Shown: piece after piece, positions 1-8,497 of the stretch
Numbering within the stretch: the stretch's first letter is position 1
How the letters are laid out: the number at the start of each line of letters is the position of its first letter
NCBI GenBank assembly: GCA_902629495.1
Contig: CACORA010000009.1
Span: forward strand, 5,837-69,836
DNA: 64,000 nt
Reading direction: 5' to 3'
From: Planctomycetaceae bacterium
GTDB lineage: Bacteria > Planctomycetota > Planctomycetia > Pirellulales > UBA1268
Program-made: the position numbers and the translations under genes
Notes under the pieces: generated by a model
The model's input: only the letters and a program-made list of their open reading frames with translations
Databases searched by the model: none
What the model was told of the DNA's origin: nothing

Positions 1-1
1 G

Positions 2-322
2 ATATGGTGCGGAACAATTCAAACGATTCGCTCTTCTGAGGATGTTGGGACGATTCAAAATATTGGCGTAATCCCAAGTCATCGTGGAATTGGTCTCGGG
101 ACATCGCTCATTCAACAGGCAATGGCTGGACTTCAACAGCATTCGATCACGAGAGGCTCGCTGGAAGTCACATCTGACAATTCACGAGCGGTCCAGCTCT
201 ACAAACGTCTTGGCTTTCATCGCTATAAGACTGTGTATAAAACAATAAAGAATCCAAAAGATCTCAAGACCAAGAATACCTCAGTTGAACTGGCTGGGAT
301 GGCCGAGCCGGCTATTTTTTAA
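2..322 (+). CDS. GNAT family N-acetyltransferase, C-terminal part
   Basis: The 5' end is cut by the window edge; the frame is open from base 2 to the TAA at 320-322. The translation holds the acetyl-CoA binding signature of GNAT enzymes (VIPSHRGIGLGTSL, the R/Q-x-x-G-x-G/A loop of motif A) followed by motif B (SDNSRAVQLYKRLGF, where an Asn-x-x-A-x-x-x-Y-x-x-x-G-F pattern packs on the cofactor). Such proteins transfer an acetyl group from acetyl-CoA to an amine; the substrate cannot be told from this fragment. It stops 44 bases before the M16 peptidase pair on the same strand. Family assignment is firm; function beyond it is open. Confidence 0.85.
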   Translation: MWCGTIQTIRSSEDVGTIQNIGVIPSHRGIGLGTSLIQQAMAGLQQHSITRGSLEVTSDNSRAVQLYKRLGFHRYKTVYKTIKNPKDLKTKNTSVELAGMAEPAIF

Positions 323-366
323 ACCGTCTCACCATTATATTTGAATGAAAAAGAACATTCAGCCCA

Positions 367-1617
367 ATGTCAAAACAGACAGTTCACCACGCAACCCTTA
401 ATAATGGCATCATACTTCTTGCTGAGTGTCTGCCCGGCCTCGAGTCTGTCGCTGTTGCTTTTCATACTCCAGCTGGTGCAGTACACGACCCCAGTGGGTG
501 CTCTGGTTTAGCAACACTCACTGGAGAAATGATGCTTCGAGGAGCTGGTGATCGGAATGGTCGCCGCATTGTGGACGACCTCGAGGGAGCCGGCGTCCAG
601 TGGTCTCAGGGTGTCACAACAAGCCACGCCAGTTTCTCCGGAGGGATGGTCGCAAAACAGCTCGCAACAGCTCTCCCTATTTACGCTGACATTTTGCAAC
701 ACCCTCTTCTAGACCCAAAAGAACTCGAAAAAGCACGGCAGGTTGTCCTTCAAACCCTTGCCGGCATGGAAGACGATCCTTCTCATCGTGTGATTTCAGC
801 TTTGCGAAAACTGATGTTTCCCGCACCATGGGGACAGTCTCCGGAAGGCATGTCGGCAGATGTCGAAAACTTGTCTATTGCAGACGTACGATCCTTTGTG
901 AATCAACACGTCTGTCCTTCTGGAACAATTATCGCAGCAGCCGGCTGCATTGAGTGGGAAAAGCTTATTCAACAAATTGAGGATCTGTTTGGTCATTGGT
1001 CTACCAAACAGCAAGCGACTATAGATACCCAAGAACGTGGAACTCGAATTCAACATATTCCACACGACTCTCAGCAGACACACATTGCACTTGCTTGGTC
1101 GGTTCCACCGTATCGCAATGATGCGTCATATGAAATCACGGCCGCTCTTGCAATTCTTGGCGGAGGGTCAAGCTCTCGGCTTTTTACTGAAGTTCGTGAG
1201 CGACGAGGTCTCTGTTATAGCGTATCAGCCGGATATCAAACGCATCGAGACTTTGCTTCGGCTATCTGCTATGCCGGCACGACAGCTGCTCGAGCCCAAG
1301 AAACACTTGATGTTATGCTTGAGGAAATTGCACGGCTACCAGGTTCGATCGAAAAGTCTGAGTTGGATCGCGTCAAGTCTCGAGTCAAAAGTGGTCTTGT
1401 CATGCAGCAGGAATCAAGTGCTGCTCGTGCTGGAGGGAATGCACGACAGTGGTATCACCTTGGCCATCTCCGAACACTCGAAGAGGAATTAAGACGGCTT
1501 GACGACCTGTCGATTGAATCAATTGAAAGGCACCTGGCGACACATCCGATGACAGATTTGACTGTTGTTTCATTGGGAAATACACCACTGGAGGTACCCG
1601 ATGCAATTTCACCGTGA
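367..1617 (+). CDS. M16 family zinc peptidase, non-catalytic (R/Y) subunit
   Basis: The 416-residue protein has the two-domain M16B fold pattern (pitrilysin and mitochondrial processing peptidase family). The zinc motif HxxEH expected near residues 50-60 is absent; the equivalent stretch reads LATLTGEMMLRGA. The C-terminal half keeps the Arg...Tyr pair that binds substrate carbonyls in this family (SRLFTEVRERRGLCYSV, R271 and Y284). The next gene has the reverse pattern, with HxxEH present and the R/Y pair missing, so the two most likely form a heterodimer with one shared active site, as known for some bacterial M16B pairs. Its stop codon overlaps the start of the catalytic subunit by 17 bases, which implies translational coupling. 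The natural substrate is unknown. Confidence 0.9.
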   Translation: MSKQTVHHATLNNGIILLAECLPGLESVAVAFHTPAGAVHDPSGCSGLATLTGEMMLRGAGDRNGRRIVDDLEGAGVQWSQGVTTSHASFSGGMVAKQLATALPIYADILQHPLLDPKELEKARQVVLQTLAGMEDDPSHRVISALRKLMFPAPWGQSPEGMSADVENLSIADVRSFVNQHVCPSGTIIAAAGCIEWEKLIQQIEDLFGHWSTKQQATIDTQERGTRIQHIPHDSQQTHIALAWSVPPYRNDASYEITAALAILGGGSSSRLFTEVRERRGLCYSVSAGYQTHRDFASAICYAGTTAARAQETLDVMLEEIARLPGSIEKSELDRVKSRVKSGLVMQQESSAARAGGNARQWYHLGHLRTLEEELRRLDDLSIESIERHLATHPMTDLTVVSLGNTPLEVPDAISP

Positions 1618-2860
1618 AACACTCGACAATGGACTCGAGGTCATCGCAGAAACCTCGGATGCTGCCGTTTCTACCAGTATTGGTTTTTTTGTTGGTGCCG
1701 GTGCCAGAGATGAATCCGACGACCTCGCCGGGGTAAGCCATTTCCTCGAACACATGACGTTCAAAGGCACAAAAGACCTCTCAGCAGATGATATCAATCG
1801 TCAGTTTGACTGGATGGGTGCAAGTGCAAATGCCTTCACGAGTGAAGAAGACACGGTGTACTACGCAGCCGTGCTTCCTGATCAACAACAGCAAGCAGTA
1901 AGTTTATTAGGCAAAATGATGCGCCCCGCGCTTCGGAAAGAAGACTTCGACACAGAAAAACTCGTCATCCTTGAAGAAATTCGCATGTATGATGACCAAC
2001 CTCCTTTTGGAGCTGATGATCGATGTCGTGCCTCATTCTTTGGGAACCATCCTCTAGCTCGGAGTGTGTTGGGAAGTGTTGACACCATTGAGGCACTGCC
2101 TGTTGAACGCATGCGGGAATATCATCGCATGCGCTACACACCGGAAAATATTGTCTTAGCAGCAAGTGGTGTTGTTGATTTCCCAAATCTTGTCGAGTCT
2201 GCAAAACAACTATGTGGAACATGGGAACGAGTCTCGTTGCCCGAACGCCGCCAATCGCCACCCGCAGTAACGCATTCTTCAACCGAAGCGATCGTGCGTG
2301 ATTCAGCCTCACTTGAATATGTTATTCGCATGACCGCAGGACCATCTGCTGCTGATGAAGAACGCTGGGCGGCGAAGATGCTATCACTTGTGCTCGGAGA
2401 TGATTCTGGCAGCCGTTTGTATTGGGATCTTGTTGATTCTGGCTTTGCAGAACATGCTTCTCTTCAGCATTATGATTTTCTTGATGCTGGTGTGTTTGCT
2501 ACTCAAATTTCATGTGCGGCCGATGCTACTGAAAAGATTCTCCTGCGCATCCTTGAACTTTATCGGGAGGCAGCCACTCATGGCATTCGTGAGGACGAGT
2601 GGGAACGGGCGAGAAATAAATTATCGAGTCGAGTTGTGCTTGCAGGTGAACGGCCGCGGCGTAGGCTTTTTGCAATCGGGCTTGAATGGGCACATGAACA
2701 GATTTATCGATCAATTGCTGATGATCTTAGCATTGTCGAATCGGTTTCTCTGGAGGGAATCCACGACGTCTTGCGACGCTGGCCCCTCGATGGTCACGCG
2801 AGCACTGTCCTTGCCGGACCAGAGACCGCTTCCATTTTGTCCTCAATGAAGCCAGAATAG
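1601..2860 (+). CDS. M16 family zinc peptidase, catalytic subunit
   Basis: The HxxEH zinc site is at residues 47-51 (GVSHFLEHMTFKGT) and the third ligand Glu is at 125/126 (VILEEIRMYDD), the 74-residue spacing typical of M16. The R/Y substrate-binding pair of the C-terminal domain is not evident (SRLYWDLVDSGFAEHAS), complementing the preceding subunit. The ATG at 1601 was chosen because GGAGG lies 6 bases upstream and the homologous sequence begins there; a longer frame from 1565 would only extend into the previous gene. No signal peptide is visible, so the pair is probably cytosolic. It likely degrades or processes small peptides; this is inference from the family. Confidence 0.92.
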   Translation: MQFHRETLDNGLEVIAETSDAAVSTSIGFFVGAGARDESDDLAGVSHFLEHMTFKGTKDLSADDINRQFDWMGASANAFTSEEDTVYYAAVLPDQQQQAVSLLGKMMRPALRKEDFDTEKLVILEEIRMYDDQPPFGADDRCRASFFGNHPLARSVLGSVDTIEALPVERMREYHRMRYTPENIVLAASGVVDFPNLVESAKQLCGTWERVSLPERRQSPPAVTHSSTEAIVRDSASLEYVIRMTAGPSAADEERWAAKMLSLVLGDDSGSRLYWDLVDSGFAEHASLQHYDFLDAGVFATQISCAADATEKILLRILELYREAATHGIREDEWERARNKLSSRVVLAGERPRRRLFAIGLEWAHEQIYRSIADDLSIVESVSLEGIHDVLRRWPLDGHASTVLAGPETASILSSMKPE

Positions 2861-2873
2861 GATATATGGGTGT

Positions 2874-4400
2874 TTGATTCTCTTTTATAGGAATGTTGTT
2901 GTGCTGCCAATTTCTCCAATCTTTGCCAATCGTTGGCTTACGGCCCTTCCGTCACTTTGGCTTCTTGGTGCTGGTGCATGTGTTGCAATCGTGAGCATGA
3001 TTGTCATTTGGGGTATTATGCGAGCATGCAATCCAAGACTTGCACTTGAAGCGAAGAGCAGCCTTCAAGACGGTTTCCTCGGCCCCTACGTCTGGCTCCT
3101 CGTAGCGCTCTCAGCAGTTGCCATCGCGTTTACTCCTCTCGTTCCGTTACCATCTATGTCTCGTTCATTAGTTCGTTTGGTAACGGGAGGTGAAGTATCC
3201 AAGACCATCACAATACAACCAAACGCAAAACTTCAATCCATTCCACTTGACCTGCGCCCACAGGAACTTCAATCGCTCACGCTGGAAAGTTCTGATTCAC
3301 TTGTTGTTCGCACGCAACAAGCCATTGAAGGATTTGCTTTAACGAAGGCACCAGATATTGATTTAGTGGCTGACACGCCGTGGACCTGGGAACGTTCCTC
3401 GGGCGAAACAAATCCATTCCTCGGCCAACGTGCCCAACTTGAGGCAACCAATCAATCGGATGCGGCAGTCCCACTCACCGTCCTATGGAGCGTTGCGCCT
3501 GAACACACTCAAGTTGCATTATTCCCAATCTCTGCAATTGTATTTCTTGCCATTGCCATTGTGTACATGTTGTTCCGGTTGATTCCTCGCAGGGTCGCTG
3601 CGATCGCTTCAGCCACCGCAAAAGAGGCGCTCGGTCAGCCAATTTTCTCTGTCGCCCTTATTGCAGGCGCAGTGTTACTCGTGGCCTTTATCGTCATCCC
3701 ATACAACACATTTGGTGAAGACGTAAAGATGCTGAAAGACAGTGGCCTGACACTCATCAAGGTCCTCTCCTTGCTAGTGGTCGTTTGGACAGCAAGTGTT
3801 GCTGTCTCTGAGGAGATTGAAGGACGAACCGCCATGACTGTTTTGTCAAAACCAGTCAAGCGTTGGCAATTTGTCATCGGCAAATATGCTGGACTTGTCA
3901 TGGTCGCATCACTTGTTTTTCTCATTCTTGGGAGTGTTCTTCTTTCCACGACCAGCCTTAAAGTTATCTATGATGCTCGTGAGAGTTCGAAGACCGATCC
4001 CATATGGATCGATTGTGCCAATGAAATGATAACCGTCGTTCCAGGTTTGGTGCTTTCTTTTCTTGAGACCATTCTTCTGGCTGCCGTAAGCCTTGCCGTC
4101 TCCACGCGTCTGAGCATGGTTCCGAACCTGATCATCTGTTTCATGATTTATGCTTTGGGACACTTGGTGCCTCTGATCGTCCAATCAAGCGTTGGAAAAT
4201 TTGCAATCGTCCGATTTGTTGGCCAATTGTTTGCAACACTTTTGCCCGTGCTTGAGCATTTCACGATTGAAGCAGCAGTTGTTGGGGGTGTTGCTGTTCC
4301 CTGGGATTATCTTGGATGGGCTTCCCTCTATGCTGGGCTCTACGTAACAGTTGCACTTCTCATCGCGCTGGTGTTATTTCAGGACAGAGACCTGGCATAA
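2874..4400 (+). CDS. ABC-2 type transporter permease
   Basis: This is a multi-pass membrane protein with an N-terminal pair of helices (about residues 20-55 and 65-90), a soluble domain of about 100 residues, and a C-terminal bundle of about six helices. The cytosolic segment ASVAVSEEIEGRTAMTVL, followed by SKPVKRWQFVIGKY, is characteristic of ABC-2 permeases (EExxG and xxPVxRxxxxxGK), where it couples to the ATPase. No ATP-binding subunit is nearby, so the partner must be encoded elsewhere. The start is uncertain: the frame opens at a TTG (2874), and a GTG at 2901 is an alternative. The first gene end is only 13 bases upstream, suggesting co-transcription with the M16 pair. The substrate is unknown. 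Confidence 0.75.
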   Translation: MILFYRNVVVLPISPIFANRWLTALPSLWLLGAGACVAIVSMIVIWGIMRACNPRLALEAKSSLQDGFLGPYVWLLVALSAVAIAFTPLVPLPSMSRSLVRLVTGGEVSKTITIQPNAKLQSIPLDLRPQELQSLTLESSDSLVVRTQQAIEGFALTKAPDIDLVADTPWTWERSSGETNPFLGQRAQLEATNQSDAAVPLTVLWSVAPEHTQVALFPISAIVFLAIAIVYMLFRLIPRRVAAIASATAKEALGQPIFSVALIAGAVLLVAFIVIPYNTFGEDVKMLKDSGLTLIKVLSLLVVVWTASVAVSEEIEGRTAMTVLSKPVKRWQFVIGKYAGLVMVASLVFLILGSVLLSTTSLKVIYDARESSKTDPIWIDCANEMITVVPGLVLSFLETILLAAVSLAVSTRLSMVPNLIICFMIYALGHLVPLIVQSSVGKFAIVRFVGQLFATLLPVLEHFTIEAAVVGGVAVPWDYLGWASLYAGLYVTVALLIALVLFQDRDLA

Positions 4401-4531
4401 CCTTTTGAATCTAATCTGCTAGCAGGAACACCTGGGCGAACTCAAACCAGGATTATGATGGTCCAAAAGACGGATCATTCACGCGGATAAACCGTTGAAC
4501 AAACCCATGTATTACTTTTTCCGAAGGCCGG

Positions 4532-5179
4532 CTAGCGTCTGATTCCAGTCCGTGCTGTTACACCAACCATTGTGTCCCGTGTGTTCCCTCCCGGGAGCGA
4601 CCAAATACCTGTTTCAGCAGACTGCTTCGCTTGCGCTTCTGCTTTACCATCGAAAAAGAGTATGGCTCCACGACGCAAACGACGCTCAATACGAGGTCCA
4701 ACCTGAATGCGAACAACATCTTTGACATCTGTACTGAGCAGGAACGTACGAAATTCGATCACTTCACGACCATCAACGTGCTCAGATTCAAACCGCAGCC
4801 CTCCAACCCATCTGGTAAGTCCATCCTGAATAACATCGGGAGTCGTTATAACGCCGGCACTGACGTCGAGATCACGAATTCGACTATGTAATTCAGTTGT
4901 AAGTGGTTGCGTAGAACCGGATTTGCCAGAAGGTCCTCGGACCTTCACATCAAACGGTATTGCTTCCGGCGGTTTTGCAGACATTGAGCGACGCATAAGA
5001 CCAGCAATGGAGCCTGATCCGCTGAAGCCTTCAAGACCAAAGCCTTCGAACACCACCGGAGGAACTTCACTTCGACGCGGAGCGCTTGCATCAGCAACAC
5101 CGCCCAAGAGAAGGAGCGAAAGGCTCACACTTATGACTGCACGATACACCATGCTGAAAACACTCCGCCTTGTTTCCAT
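4532..5179 (-). CDS. Small exported protein of unknown function
   Basis: The 215-residue protein has a clear N-terminal signal peptide: an Arg-rich start, a hydrophobic stretch (AVISVSLSLLLLGG) and an ADASA cleavage region. The mature part has no motif I recognise. It is rich in beta-forming stretches and charged Arg/Asp residues, and ends with a Gly/Thr-rich segment (TRDTMVGVTARTG) that could be a beta-strand. The ATG at 5179 has AAGG five bases upstream; an internal ATG at 5152 would leave the signal peptide intact. It lies 69 bases after the lipid A-linked oxidoreductase gene, in the same direction, and may be the last gene of that envelope operon. An envelope or periplasmic location is the only supportable inference. 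Confidence 0.65.
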   Translation of the reverse strand: METRRSVFSMVYRAVISVSLSLLLLGGVADASAPRRSEVPPVVFEGFGLEGFSGSGSIAGLMRRSMSAKPPEAIPFDVKVRGPSGKSGSTQPLTTELHSRIRDLDVSAGVITTPDVIQDGLTRWVGGLRFESEHVDGREVIEFRTFLLSTDVKDVVRIQVGPRIERRLRRGAILFFDGKAEAQAKQSAETGIWSLPGGNTRDTMVGVTARTGIRR

Positions 5180-5248
5180 CCTACCTTACTTTATCGGCAC
5201 ACTGGATGGCCGGATTGAAGTTAAGTTAGCCTGACTCAATGCAGATAA

Positions 5249-6331
5249 TCAACCGGTTTTACGGTGCTTTAAGAATGAATGAACCACCGATTCACTGGCG
5301 ATTGGCACGACCGCCGGCCCCTGCGAAGCACCAAACTGCGATTTAGCTAGAGCATCGAGCACTCGTCCAGCAATTTCAATGGCTGCAGCCCCACCAGATG
5401 CTGGCACCACTGGAGCCTGACCGGTTTGAATACTCTCAAGGAAATTCTCATGCTCACAGGCAATTGCATTTGCCTCTACCGCCGTTTCAGTGCGGGTCGG
5501 AAGAATCTCAGAAAAAAAAGAGTCTTTCATCGCCTGACGCTGTTCCACCGGAATGTCACTTGCCACAAAACTCCCATCCCGAACGCAGGATGAGGGAGTC
5601 ATTGTTGTCACTGTTTTTTCATTGAAGTCGACATCAACAATGCTGCCTGTCGAAACGAGTGAAAGAGAACGACGGACTGCGGGATGTATCCGTGAGGCAA
5701 ATAAATCTGCAATGATTCCTGACGAGAACGACAACCGAGCCCGAACCAAATCCTCATGTCCCCCTGTTGCCACGAACCCTTGCGCCTCAACACTCTCCAA
5801 TCGCCCCGGCTCAAGAGAAAGAACAAGATCAATGTCATGAATCATCAGGTCGAGCACGACACCCACATCCATCGAACGAAAGGTGAACGGTGCTTGACGG
5901 TGCGCCTGAATAGCAACCAGCTTTCCAACGTGATCCATCGCTAACTTCCATGCGGGGTTAAATCGCTCCACATGACCTACCGCAACCGTCCGACCATACC
6001 GTCGAGCAGCGATAACAATTGCTCGAGCATCTTCAACCGTCGATGCCAAAGGCTTTTCAACGAGCAAATCGACACCACTTTCCAACAATGGAATTGAAAT
6101 CGGTGCATGCAACCCTGTTGGTGCTGCTACGACCGCAGCGTCAACCTTTCCGATGAGATCTTCTGGACTCGCAAAACCTTCACAACAAAGCGATTTGGCA
6201 ACTGCACCTCTCGGGCCTTCGCAAGGATCAACAACACCCACGAGCTCAACATCAGACCGCGACGAAAGCAATCGTGCATGTATTGCACCCAAATGACCAC
6301 ACCCAACTACTCCAATTCGAATACGACTCAT
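5249..6331 (-). CDS. Gfo/Idh/MocA family NAD(P)-dependent sugar oxidoreductase
   Basis: The N-terminal Rossmann fold has GVVGCGHLGAIH (residues 7-18), then the family EKP motif (VEKPLAS) and the substrate-domain motifs GHVERFNPA and DLMIHDIDLVL. This combination resembles the MviM-type oxidoreductase found inside lipid A clusters of other bacteria (lpxA-lpxI-mviM-lpxB in delta-proteobacteria), as far as I recall. The start codon overlaps the stop of the LpxA-like gene by 4 bases (ATGA), so it is translated from the lipid A operon. A role in modifying a UDP-sugar for lipid A, like GnnA that makes the 3-amino sugar, is possible but not shown by sequence. Length (360 residues) is normal. Confidence 0.88.
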   Translation of the reverse strand: MSRIRIGVVGCGHLGAIHARLLSSRSDVELVGVVDPCEGPRGAVAKSLCCEGFASPEDLIGKVDAAVVAAPTGLHAPISIPLLESGVDLLVEKPLASTVEDARAIVIAARRYGRTVAVGHVERFNPAWKLAMDHVGKLVAIQAHRQAPFTFRSMDVGVVLDLMIHDIDLVLSLEPGRLESVEAQGFVATGGHEDLVRARLSFSSGIIADLFASRIHPAVRRSLSLVSTGSIVDVDFNEKTVTTMTPSSCVRDGSFVASDIPVEQRQAMKDSFFSEILPTRTETAVEANAIACEHENFLESIQTGQAPVVPASGGAAAIEIAGRVLDALAKSQFGASQGPAVVPIASESVVHSFLKHRKTG

Positions 6332-6636
6332 GCTGCCCTCCGTTGCTCACGACTTCTCACATGCCACCCACTCTGCTGACGGCTCACAAACCCAAGAAGA
6401 CGCCCAACATCTGGCATGAGCATTTCCCGAGAAGCAAGAACCTCTCTCACCGAATCAACACCAACTTTTGCGCGAAAAAGCAAGCGACAGGATTCACTCA
6501 TTGCGCCGATTACCACCTGCAAAAATCTGCCCCGCTGCACCCCAACACTCTTGATACACCGATGCCGATCTGGCATGCCCTCAGACAGACATACACCTTC
6601 TTGAACCACGACTGCGGGATGAATCGTTACTGACAT
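6328..6636 (-). CDS. Internally deleted LpxA (UDP-GlcNAc acyltransferase) remnant
   Basis: This 102-residue frame sits exactly where lpxA is expected. Its ATG overlaps the lpxC stop by 10 bases (ATGTCAGTAA) and its TGA overlaps the next start by 4 (ATGA). Residues 1-20 look like the first turn of LpxA (MSVTIHPAVVV, compare IHPTAVV). Residues from about 21 on look like the LpxA C-terminal helical domain: MPDRHRCIKSVGVQRGRF matches the NPARxRGxNxxGLKRRGF region, and LLFRAKVGVDS...MPDVGRLLGFV matches the final helices. The hexapeptide beta-helix between them, roughly 150-170 residues with the catalytic His, is missing without loss of frame. It cannot act as an acyltransferase as read. The alternatives are a real deletion, an assembly artefact, or a short protein reusing the trimer-forming ends. 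Confidence 0.7.
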   Translation of the reverse strand: MSVTIHPAVVVQEGVCLSEGMPDRHRCIKSVGVQRGRFLQVVIGAMSESCRLLFRAKVGVDSVREVLASREMLMPDVGRLLGFVSRQQSGWHVRSREQRRAA

Positions 6637-7526
6637 TGCCCAGCACCCCCAACCCCCGAGACGTTGATACCACCATATTCCTCGGCAATTAAGCGTGCCA
6701 CCATTTCCGCATTTAATTTGTGGCCACTACGACAGGCTCGTACTGATGCATAGACAGGCCGCCCAACAAGCGACAGATCACCAACAACATCAAGCACCTT
6801 ATGACGCACACATTCATCATCCCACCGCAACGTATTACCAATTGGACCAGACGGGCCAAAAACAAGCAGATCTCGATGCCCCACCGACAAACCACGACCG
6901 CTAGCCTGCAGACGATCCGCCTCCTCAACGGGAAGAAATGTACGGGCCGACGACAACTGATCTCGGTACGCATCAGGCGTGACATCAACACGCATGCTTT
7001 GCCTGCCAATCGCTACGTGACCATAGTCAAGTTCATATTCAACCGAGAGACCCGGGAATTGCGGCGGCCCAACCTCTATCCAACTTATATCATCACCAAG
7101 ACGAATGACCCGTGACACAACAAGCGGCACAACAGGGGCCCCTAGCTCCTCAAGCCCCACTTCGTCAATCGCATCAACAAATGCACGAGATGATCCGTCA
7201 AGCCCCGGCAATTCTTCAGCCGTTACATGCACTTCACAACAATCAACATTCAGACCAGAAAGAGCACTCAACACATGCTCCACCATCTGAACACCAACCC
7301 CTGCAACAGACAGATTCGTCCGAGTAGCTGCATCGACTCGGTACTCCACCGAGGCTGGAATCCGAACGGGAACCGGCAAATCATCCCGAACAAACACAAC
7401 ACCCGAACCAATGGACGACGGACGCAACTCAACCCGATTGGGGCGACCACTCCAATAGCCAACCCCAGAAACTTCTGCCGTTTGGCGAAGCGTATGCTGA
7501 GGTCGTACAACTAAAGTTTCTGGCAT
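6627..7526 (-). CDS. lpxC: UDP-3-O-acyl-N-acetylglucosamine deacetylase
   Basis: LpxC removes the N-acetyl group from UDP-3-O-acyl-GlcNAc, the committed step of lipid A synthesis, in the cytosol. All zinc ligands are visible: H84 (MVEHVLSAL), H242 and D246 (RHKVLD), plus the catalytic H269 (SGHKLN). The substrate motif PGLDGSSRAFVDAI is also intact. The ATG at 7526 was chosen because family homology begins at MPETLVVRPQHTLRQT; a start at 7574 would add 16 unmatched residues. The protein is about 299 residues, the size of stand-alone LpxC, with no fused FabZ domain. It is followed by the deleted lpxA with a 10-base overlap and preceded by the OmpH gene about 100 bases upstream, so these form one operon. 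Confidence 0.95.
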   Translation of the reverse strand: MPETLVVRPQHTLRQTAEVSGVGYWSGRPNRVELRPSSIGSGVVFVRDDLPVPVRIPASVEYRVDAATRTNLSVAGVGVQMVEHVLSALSGLNVDCCEVHVTAEELPGLDGSSRAFVDAIDEVGLEELGAPVVPLVVSRVIRLGDDISWIEVGPPQFPGLSVEYELDYGHVAIGRQSMRVDVTPDAYRDQLSSARTFLPVEEADRLQASGRGLSVGHRDLLVFGPSGPIGNTLRWDDECVRHKVLDVVGDLSLVGRPVYASVRACRSGHKLNAEMVARLIAEEYGGINVSGVGGAGQCQ

Positions 7527-7630
7527 TGTGCAAAGCTCGCCGCCGACAGAACAAACAATTTGAATCCGGCACACATCCGGCTACGGCGACCAAAACAGTG
7601 CGATCTGGCCACCCACAAACCCATTCATTC

Positions 7631-8248
7631 CTATCTCACCGGAGGCTGCTGCGCGGCTCCTGCCACAGGCGTTCCGTTGAGCATTTTGAGGATGTCTGGA
7701 GTGATATCGATACCTGGCTCATAGTACACAATAGGCTTCGTGATGCCCCGCATGATCTGGTTTCGATCAGCTGAATCAACAGGCTCTCCATCAAAACGAT
7801 GGACTACAGCAATACGATGCTCTTTGGCAAATTGAGCCACAGCCTTTTCGACTTCGTCGTACACCTGCTTGTACACTCGCGCCTCTCGCTCCATGAAATC
7901 CTTTTTCTGCAACTGAGCGTTCACATTAAAGTCACCCTGAGCCTTCGCAATTTCAGCCTCAAGTCGCTTATATTCTGCCGTACCGACATTGAATCCCTTT
8001 AGCTGCTCCATCAAACCGTTGATTCGATCTCGCTCAGCCTTCAGGCCGTTTTCAGCCGTCATGACTTCATCTTTCATCTGATCCATAGCAGACTTAAATC
8101 GTGCATGGTTCTTAAATATGTACCCAATATCGACCACAGCCACATGCGTGGCAGGACCAGCAGGCTGGACAGGAGCCTGAGCGAACACGGGAACCGATAT
8201 GGCTACCCCAATGACAAAACACATGATGCCAAAAAACTGCCTTTTCAC
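7631..8248 (-). CDS. OmpH/Skp family periplasmic chaperone
   Basis: The protein starts with a signal peptide (KRQFFGIMCFVIGVAISVPVFAQA), followed by a short beta segment (VAVVDIGYIFKNH) and a long helical stretch rich in Glu/Lys/Gln (about residues 60-140). This is the Skp layout: a trimer body with coiled-coil arms that hold unfolded outer membrane proteins. A second beta segment (IAVVHRFDG) closes the body. The GTG at 8248 was chosen over ATGs at 8266 and 8296 because AAGGAG lies 8 bases upstream and the signal peptide then begins directly. Skp genes next to lpx genes are common in diderm bacteria, and the next gene downstream is lpxC. The C-terminal tail after residue 185 is low complexity. 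Confidence 0.88.
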   Translation of the reverse strand: MKRQFFGIMCFVIGVAISVPVFAQAPVQPAGPATHVAVVDIGYIFKNHARFKSAMDQMKDEVMTAENGLKAERDRINGLMEQLKGFNVGTAEYKRLEAEIAKAQGDFNVNAQLQKKDFMEREARVYKQVYDEVEKAVAQFAKEHRIAVVHRFDGEPVDSADRNQIMRGITKPIVYYEPGIDITPDILKMLNGTPVAGAAQQPPVR

Positions 8249-8497
8249 GAGAAGCACTCCTTGCATGGCGTATGGACGACCATTGAGCACCATCACTCCA
8301 ACAGTGACCGAGGCTCAATTCGACGGGGATCATTGCAATCTTGCCACGCTAGCTCAATGCCAAAAAAAGACTGATTTCAGCAAGAAAACGAAAATTCTGA
8401 TCGTATTTTACTGATTTGCCTCACCGCTGGCTGGAACGAAGGAAAAGCAAGCAGGCCACACCAACGCTTCACGCTCTCGTACGATGCCACACTACGA

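Noticed and set aside
4631..5234. Plus-strand frames at 4631-4891 and 4923-5234.
   Set aside because: They are antisense to the exported protein gene, whose signal peptide and ribosome site are clear, and show no family motif.
8249..8497. Possible terminator or promoter in the 249-base gap between the M28 peptidase and OmpH genes.
   Set aside because: I looked for an inverted repeat followed by a T run on the minus strand and found only direct short repeats (CTGATTT twice); nothing strong enough to report.
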